Of a DNA stretch of 5,021 nt, positions 1-5,021 are shown piece by piece (the stretch's first letter is position 1; every line of letters begins with the position of its first letter). Made by a program: the position numbers and the translations under genes. The notes below the pieces were generated by a model. That model was not told the origin of the DNA. It did not search any database and saw nothing but the letters and a program-made list of their open reading frames with translations. The DNA is from an uncultured Pseudomonadota bacterium (GTDB lineage: Bacteria; Lernaellota; Lernaellaia; Lernaellales; Lernaellaceae). Location: contig CALBTQ010000743.1 in assembly GCA_937967875.1 (NCBI GenBank), forward strand, positions 1 through 5,021, given 5' to 3'.

Positions 1-46
1 AGATCGTATTCGGTGACTGGAGTTCAGACGTGTGCTCTTCCGATCT
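1..46 (+). other. Illumina TruSeq adapter contamination at contig end
   Basis: This stretch is synthetic library adapter, not organismal DNA. Bases 13-46 match, as I know it, the 34-nt TruSeq index-side (read 2) adapter without a mismatch, ending in the usual CTTCCGATCT ligation junction. Bases 1-4 (AGAT) fit the 3' end of the P7 flow-cell sequence, and bases 5-12 (CGTATTCG) sit where an 8-nt i7 index belongs. Genomic sequence starts at base 47. Reading frames that run into this segment carry typical adapter-coded peptides: the protease frame continues as RSEEHTSELQS, and plus-strand frames begin MCSSDL or MLFRS. The segment should be trimmed before annotation. Confidence 0.97.
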
Positions 47-895
47 TTCGGCCATCGCCGCCGTCACCGGCTGCACGTACACGCCCAGCCAACTGCGCAC
101 CACGTGGCCCTTTTCCTTGAGCTGCTCGATGATGTTGCGCGCCAGGTTGCTCGGAATGGCGAAGCCGATGCCCTGCCCCGATGCGCTGATCATCGTGTTG
201 ATGCCCACCACCTGACCGCGCACGTTGATCAACGGTCCGCCGGAATTGCCCGGGTTGATCGACGTGTCGGTTTGGATGAAATCGTCGTACGGCCCTGCGC
301 CCAATACGCGCCCCTTGGCCGAGACGATCCCCGCCGTTACCGTGTGCGACAAGCCGAACGGATTGCCGATCGCGATAACCCATTCGCCGACTTCCAGGTG
401 GTCGCTGTCGCCGAAGTCGAGGTACGGCAGATCGTTCGCCTCGATTTTTATCAGCGCCAGATCGACCTTCTTGTCGAAGCCGATCACCCGCGCGTCGAAC
501 TCACGCCGGTCCAGCAACCGCACGCGGATTTTCTTCATCCCGCGGATGACGTGGTTGTTGGTCACGATGTACCCGGCCGGATCGATCAGAAAGCCCGACC
601 CCTGGCCCTCCATCCCTTCCATCCCGCCGAACGAGGGCGGCGCGGGACGATTGCCGCGATCGGATTTGGCCACGTAAATGTTGACCACCGACGGCGCGAC
701 GCGCTTGGCCAGATCGGCGAAGGAATGCAGCGCGGCCATGCTGGTGAATTTGCTTTTGGCGGGCGTTTCCAATTTGGGCAGGTCCGCCGTTTGTCCGTTC
801 GTGCCGCGCTTCGCCTCGACGGGGGCGAAGGTCAGCAACAGACCGCCGATCAACACGACGATCGCCAATAACACCAGGCCGGATTTATCCTTCAT
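47..895 (-). CDS. HtrA/Deg-family trypsin-like serine protease, exported, 3' end missing
   Basis: This is an envelope protease or chaperone of the HtrA/Deg family (S1C), which degrades misfolded exported proteins. The visible 283 residues begin MKDKSG, followed by a hydrophobic segment (about residues 6-24) and a possible signal-peptidase site after VEA (about 28); it could instead be a membrane anchor. The trypsin-like domain spans about 60-262. Its triad is intact: His115 in TNNHVI, Asp145 in DLALIK and Ser218 in GNSGGPL. A short GMEGMEG loop (91-97) precedes the first core strands. From residue 268, SWLGVYVQPVT looks like the start of a PDZ domain, but adapter sequence interrupts it at base 46, so the PDZ number is unknown. 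DegP, DegQ and DegS types cannot be told apart. The ATG at 895 lies 19 nt after the DUF1844 stop, with GGAG at 907-910 (11-nt spacer). It is the last visible gene of the unit. Confidence 0.95.
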
Positions 896-914
896 CCTCG
901 TCCCCGCTCCGCGC

Positions 915-1364
915 TTAGGCATCGCCTTTCTTGCACGCTTCCACGAAGCGCAACCGCAAATCGTACAGGGCGTTTTTCAACAGATGTTCTTCGAGATCGG
1001 ACAGGTTGCCCTTGGTTTTGTCCTGCAGCATCCCCAACAGATCGATGTTCTGTTTGGCCAGCGTCAGATCCTTTTCCACCTTCTCGTTGACCGGATCGGG
1101 CAGATCGCCGAGGTAGACCATCGTCGAGGTGGACAAGGAAATAATGAACGAGGCGAAATCGATCGGCGGCAGATTTTTATATGTATCCGGATCGCACGCG
1201 TCGCACTCTTCGTCCGGCGCCGCTTCCGGTTCGGCTGCCGGCGCTTCGTCCGCCTCGGCCTTCTCCGCTTCGCGCGCCTTTACCGACCCGTCTTCCTCGA
1301 CGACGAACTTGCGGCGATCGGAAACCTTGAAACCGCCTTTATTCTCATCGTTGCCCATGCGCAT
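915..1364 (-). CDS. DUF1844 domain protein
   Basis: This is a 149-residue protein of the DUF1844 family, whose function is unknown. The conserved part runs from about residue 65 (LPPIDFASFIISLSTS) through MVYLGDLPDP (82-91), an LAKQNIDLLGMLQDKTKGNL segment (about 102-121) and a helical C-terminus with YDLRLRFVEA. The hydrophobic 69-86 stretch is moderate and more like a buried helix than a clear membrane span. The N-terminal 60 residues are charged and Ala/Glu-rich, probably disordered, with a CxxC pair (Cys54, Cys57). There is no signal peptide, so it is probably cytoplasmic. It starts 5 nt after the grpE stop and ends 19 nt before the protease, so it is surely cotranscribed. The longest start is given. 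An AGGGGG run at 1366-1371 is 1 nt from this ATG but 7 nt from the next in-frame ATG (1358, Met3), so Met3 may be the true start. Confidence 0.9.
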   Translation of the reverse strand: MRMGNDENKGGFKVSDRRKFVVEEDGSVKAREAEKAEADEAPAAEPEAAPDEECDACDPDTYKNLPPIDFASFIISLSTSTMVYLGDLPDPVNEKVEKDLTLAKQNIDLLGMLQDKTKGNLSDLEEHLLKNALYDLRLRFVEACKKGDA

Positions 1365-1369
1365 GCCCC

Positions 1370-2059
1370 CTAATTCTTGGCCGGCTTGTTCGCGACCGCC
1401 ATGGCGACCTTTACTTTCGCCGGACGCAACAGCCGTTTCCCGATTTTATACCCACTGATAAGCACTTCTAAAATATGATCCGGCTCGACTTCGTCGCTGG
1501 GCATCGCGAACATCACCTCGTGAAAGTTCGGATCCATCGCCTCGCCTTTGGCCGGTTCGATTCGCTCCAGTCCCAGACGCGTCAGATTGTTCACCATCTG
1601 GCGGTGAATCGCGCGCATGCCCTCGCGCCAGGCCAGCGCGTCGTCGCCGGCCGGCGTCGTTTCCAGCGAACGCTCGAGGCTGTCGAGCGTCGGCAGCAGC
1701 TCGCTCATCACCTTGGCCATGCCCGCCAGACCCGCGTTCTCGAAATCGCGCGCCGAGCGTTTGCGGAAATTGTCGAATTCGGCCGCCAGACGCTGCAGAT
1801 GATCGATCAACTGTTCCTTGGTCAACTCGGGAGCCTTGTCCGGTTTTTCCTCCGGCGCCGGCGTCTCAACCGTCTCCGGTTGCTCGGCCGCTGCCGGTTC
1901 GTTTGTCGGGGCCGCCTGTTTTTCGTTTGCGGCCGTTTGCGCTTCGTTGTCCTTCCCTTTGACCTCGATCTTCATACCTTCTTCACTCGCTTCCGGTTGA
2001 GGTTGTACTTGTTTGTCGACAGCCGCATCGGCTTTGTCTTTGCTCGCCTTGCCGGTCAT
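1370..2059 (-). CDS. grpE: GrpE, nucleotide exchange factor of DnaK
   Basis: GrpE is the cytoplasmic cochaperone that releases ADP from DnaK and so resets the folding cycle. The protein has 229 residues, somewhat longer than E. coli GrpE (197). Residues 1-75 are Lys/Glu/Pro/Ala-rich low-complexity sequence, probably disordered. A helical dimerisation stretch follows (about 78-110, LTKEQLIDHLQRLAAEFDNFRKR). Next comes the core helix pair with SELLPTLDSLERSLE (119-133), then the C-terminal beta domain with MDPNFHEVMFAMPSDEVEPDHILEVLISGYKIGKRLLRPAKVKVA (about 175-219), which contains the GrpE signature GYxxxxRxxRPAxVxV. The ATG lies 15 nt after the dnaJ-like stop, with a strong AAGGAGG at 2070-2076 and a 10-nt spacer. 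GrpE is downstream of dnaK and the J-protein here, whereas many bacteria have grpE before dnaK. Confidence 0.98.
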   Translation of the reverse strand: MTGKASKDKADAAVDKQVQPQPEASEEGMKIEVKGKDNEAQTAANEKQAAPTNEPAAAEQPETVETPAPEEKPDKAPELTKEQLIDHLQRLAAEFDNFRKRSARDFENAGLAGMAKVMSELLPTLDSLERSLETTPAGDDALAWREGMRAIHRQMVNNLTRLGLERIEPAKGEAMDPNFHEVMFAMPSDEVEPDHILEVLISGYKIGKRLLRPAKVKVAMAVANKPAKN

Positions 2060-2069
2060 GAACCCATCG

Positions 2070-2076
2070 CCTCCTT
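2070..2076 (-). promoter_or_regulatory. Shine-Dalgarno of grpE, overlapping the J-protein stop codon
   Basis: The minus strand reads TAAGGAGG, so the stop codon of the upstream J-protein gene (2075-2077) runs straight into a near-perfect ribosome binding site. The spacer to the grpE ATG at 2059 is 10 nt. The overlap suggests that a ribosome finishing the J-protein would clear or occupy the grpE initiation site, giving coupled translation. An ATG at 2065-2067 in another frame stops after three codons and is only 2 nt from the site, so it is not a credible start. Confidence 0.85.
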
Positions 2077-3010
2077 ATAGCAAGTCTTTGCGCGGTTGCA
2101 TCGGATTTTCCTTAGCGAACGTCTCGATCAGCATCCGCGATTTTTCGTCGATCTTCGTGGGCACCGCAATCTGCACCGCAACGTACAAATCGCCCTTGGC
2201 GTTTTTCGTGCGCACGCCGCGCCCCTTCAGCCGAAACACCTGCCCGCTTTGCGTGCCCGCCGGCAGCGTGATCGTCGCCTGCCCGCCCAGCGTCGGTACC
2301 TGAATGCGTCCGCCCAGCACCGCCTCGGCGATCGTGATCGGCACCTGGATGCGCAGGTCGAGCCCCTCGCGCTTGAAGTGCGGATGCGCCTTCACTTCCA
2401 GTTCGATGATCATGTCGCCCGCCGCCGAGCCGTTCGGCCCCGCCTCGCCCTTGCCGCGCAGGCGAATCTTCTGCCCCGTGTCCACGCCCGCCGGAATGCG
2501 CACCGACACCGAACCGCGCTGCGGAATGTTGATTTGCGTCACGCCGCCCTCGATGGCCAGCATAAAATCGATCTGCATGCGAAACAGCAGGTCGCGCCCG
2601 CGCATCGCCCCGGTGAAGGCGCCGAACGGATCGCCGCCCATCGACGCGCCGCCGCCGCGCCCGCGTCCGCCGAAAATTTCCGAAAAGATGTCGCCGAACG
2701 AGCCGAAAAACGACTGACCGCCGCCGCTATAGCTGCCGCGCATGTTGCGGAAATCGAAGCCCGAGAAATCGAAGCCGCCCGCCCCCGGCCCCTGATGGCC
2801 GAAGGTGTCGTACTTTTTGCGCGCCTCCGGATTGGACAGCACCGCGTAGGCTTCGCTGATTTCCTTGAACTTTGCCTCGGCCGATTTGTCGTCGGGATTG
2901 CGGTCGGGATGGTATTTGAGCGCCAGTTGTTTGTAGGCCTTGCGAATCGCCTGTTCGTCGGCGTCGCGCCCTACGCCCAGCACTTTATAATAGTCGGGTC
3001 TCGCCGCCAC
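2075..3010 (-). CDS. DnaJ/CbpA-type (class B, zinc-less) Hsp40 cochaperone
   Basis: This cytoplasmic J-domain cochaperone binds unfolded clients and stimulates the DnaK ATPase. It has 311 residues, the usual CbpA size. The J domain spans about residues 5-70 (DYYKVLGVGRDAD onward) and has the essential HPD at 34-36 and the EAYAVLSNPEARKKYD helix. A Gly/Phe-rich linker follows (about 71-135, with GFDFSGFDF and GSFGDIFSEIFGG). The two C-terminal client-binding beta domains run from about 140 (LLFRMQIDFMLAIEGG) to 287. No CxxCxGxG repeats are present, which makes it class B rather than canonical class A DnaJ; I therefore give no symbol, and cbpA would be the nearest. The start is GTG at 3010, supported by AAAGGAG at 3021-3027 with a 10-nt spacer and by the J domain beginning right after it. 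It follows Hsp20 by 27 nt. Confidence 0.96.
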   Translation of the reverse strand: MAARPDYYKVLGVGRDADEQAIRKAYKQLALKYHPDRNPDDKSAEAKFKEISEAYAVLSNPEARKKYDTFGHQGPGAGGFDFSGFDFRNMRGSYSGGGQSFFGSFGDIFSEIFGGRGRGGGASMGGDPFGAFTGAMRGRDLLFRMQIDFMLAIEGGVTQINIPQRGSVSVRIPAGVDTGQKIRLRGKGEAGPNGSAAGDMIIELEVKAHPHFKREGLDLRIQVPITIAEAVLGGRIQVPTLGGQATITLPAGTQSGQVFRLKGRGVRTKNAKGDLYVAVQIAVPTKIDEKSRMLIETFAKENPMQPRKDLL

Positions 3011-3020
3011 GGGTCGCCGT

Positions 3021-3027
3021 CTCCTTT
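3021..3027 (-). promoter_or_regulatory. Shine-Dalgarno deciding the GTG start of the J-protein
   Basis: The minus strand carries AAAGGAG, 10 nt before GTG at 3010. No in-frame ATG lies nearby that would keep the J domain whole, so this site and the J-domain start together fix the GTG. It sits inside the 27-nt gap after the Hsp20 stop. Confidence 0.8.
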
Positions 3028-3037
3028 CGCCGTCACG

Positions 3038-3451
3038 TCATACGCGCGGCAGAGTAATGGACAACACGCCGTTGTTCATTGTCGCCGTCAGATTCTCAAA
3101 ACGCACCGGACCGGGAATTTCCACCTGTCGCCGGAAGACGCCCAACGGGCGTTCGAAACGCAGCATGGCTTCGGGCTCGACGTTGTCGATGAAACTTTTT
3201 TTGCCGCTGATGACCAGAAAGCGGTTCTTCATTTCCAGCTTCACTTCGTCCAGGCTCAGGTCGGGCAGATCGATCAGCAGCCGGTATTGTTGCGGCTCCT
3301 CGATCAGGTCCATCGCCGGCCGCCACTGTTCGCCGCCGGCCGACGAGCCTTCGCCCCAGACTGTGGCGTTGCGGATCTCCAACAGGTTGCTCAAACGGCG
3401 ATGCAGCATCGATACCTCGGCGAGAATCGAACTCAAATGCGGATTGCGCAT
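3038..3451 (-). CDS. Small heat-shock protein, Hsp20/alpha-crystallin family
   Basis: This is an ATP-independent holdase that binds unfolding proteins and passes them to DnaK/J/GrpE. It has 137 residues. The N-terminal arm (1-42) has a Leu-rich helix-like part. The alpha-crystallin domain starts at WRPAMDLIEEPQQYRLLIDLP (43-63), continues through VKLEMKNRFLVISGKKS (70-86) and the LGVFRRQVEIPG strand (103-114), and closes with the family's conserved NNGVLSITLP (126-135). The protein ends two residues later (RV), so the usual C-terminal extension with an I/V-x-I/V motif is absent. The common DLPG is DLPD here. The ATG at 3451 has GGAGG at 3456-3460 with a short 4-nt spacer. The gene follows dnaK by 87 nt and precedes the J-protein by 27 nt. 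Confidence 0.96.
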   Translation of the reverse strand: MRNPHLSSILAEVSMLHRRLSNLLEIRNATVWGEGSSAGGEQWRPAMDLIEEPQQYRLLIDLPDLSLDEVKLEMKNRFLVISGKKSFIDNVEPEAMLRFERPLGVFRRQVEIPGPVRFENLTATMNNGVLSITLPRV

Positions 3452-3474
3452 CGTTCCTCCGTTTCGGCAAAAGG
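3452..3474 (-). promoter_or_regulatory. Possible SD-masking hairpin (RNA-thermometer-like) before Hsp20
   Basis: The hsp20 Shine-Dalgarno GGAGG (3456-3460) can pair with sequence just upstream. One fold pairs CCU (3474-3472) with AGG (3458-3456) and CCG (3467-3465) with CGG (3461-3459), with a UUUG bulge and an AAA loop. A second fold pairs CCUUU (3474-3470) with GGAGG, including U-G pairs, in the manner of fourU thermometers. Leader thermometers are common on small heat-shock genes. The pairing is short and could be chance, and no folding energy was computed. It shares CC with the 3' arm of the upstream hairpin. Confidence 0.35.
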
Positions 3475-3507
3475 GGCGAGGCCGACCCTGCGCCGCGTCC
3501 TCGCCCC
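3469..3507 (-). terminator. Terminator-like or processing hairpin between dnaK and hsp20
   Basis: In the minus-strand transcript GGGGCGAGG (3507-3499) and CCTCGCCCC (3481-3473) form a perfect 9-bp GC-rich stem. Two more C-G pairs are possible inside a mismatch, closing an 11-nt loop. TTTT (3472-3469) follows directly. This has the shape of an intrinsic terminator, though the T run is short and is followed by GCC. It begins 31 nt after the dnaK stop and ends just before the hsp20 ribosome binding site. It could be a partial terminator or attenuator that lowers downstream expression, or a stem that protects the 3' end of dnaK mRNA. No clear promoter was seen between it and dnaK. Confidence 0.65.
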
Positions 3508-3538
3508 GATAAAGTCCATCCGAATCCTGACGAATCGT

Positions 3539-5021
<1,483 letters not shown>

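Noticed and set aside
24..383. A minus-strand frame of 119 codons inside the protease
   Set aside because: It is in another frame from the protease and ends in the adapter-coded KIGRAHV.
32..871. A 279-codon open frame on the plus strand opposite the protease
   Set aside because: It begins inside the adapter (MLFRS) and is antisense to a protease with an intact catalytic triad.
2056..2067. A three-codon ATG GGT TCA TGA frame overlapping the grpE start
   Set aside because: Its ATG is only 2 nt from the Shine-Dalgarno, too close for initiation, and the overlap looks like chance.
2986..2991. TATAAT on the plus strand as a -10 promoter element
   Set aside because: It is the complement of the codons for the conserved DYYK of the J domain, and no plus-strand gene follows.
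3469..3507. The inverted repeat as a CIRCE operator for HrcA
   Set aside because: CIRCE has TTAGCACTC and GAGTGCTAA arms with a 9-nt spacer. This repeat is GGGGCGAGG/CCTCGCCCC and lies behind dnaK, not before it.
3508..3538. A separate promoter for hsp20 between the dnaK stop and the hairpin
   Set aside because: The minus strand has a CTTTAT-like stretch but no convincing -35 partner, and no sigma-32-type CTTGAA/CCCCAT pair is visible.

Overview
The window is the end of a contig from a GC-rich bacterium, probably metagenomic. It carries one compact block of protein quality-control genes, all on the minus strand. The order in transcription is dnaK (5' end beyond the window) – small heat-shock protein (Hsp20) – zinc-less DnaJ/CbpA-type J-protein – grpE – DUF1844 protein – secreted HtrA/Deg-type serine protease (3' end missing). 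The exported protease suggests a Gram-negative cell. DUF1844 and the GC-rich codon use would fit a deltaproteobacterial/myxobacterial or acidobacterial-type lineage, but the taxon cannot be fixed from this sequence.

Layout by region: 1-46 is Illumina TruSeq index-side library adapter, not genomic DNA, and it cuts the protease off at the start of its PDZ domain. 47-895 is the protease, with signal sequence and an intact His/Asp/Ser triad. 915-1364 is the DUF1844 protein and 1370-2059 is grpE. 2075-3010 is the J-protein (GTG start) and 3038-3451 is Hsp20. 3452-3538 is the only real intergenic gap (87 nt); it holds a terminator-like hairpin and a possible Shine-Dalgarno-masking hairpin. 3539-5021 is dnaK from about E. 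coli residue 144 to its stop. No tRNA, rRNA, mobile element, CRISPR array or long repeat was seen.

How the genes fit together: Hsp20 would hold unfolding proteins. The J-protein would deliver clients to DnaK and stimulate its ATPase. GrpE would exchange the nucleotide on DnaK. The HtrA protease would deal with damaged proteins outside the cytoplasm. The DUF1844 protein has no known function, and its place between grpE and the protease suggests a proteostasis link. Gaps of 27, 15, 5 and 19 nt from Hsp20 onward indicate one transcription unit. The hairpin after dnaK may set dnaK apart from the downstream genes in level or temperature response. The main promoter and any CIRCE or sigma-32 site would lie upstream of dnaK, outside the window.
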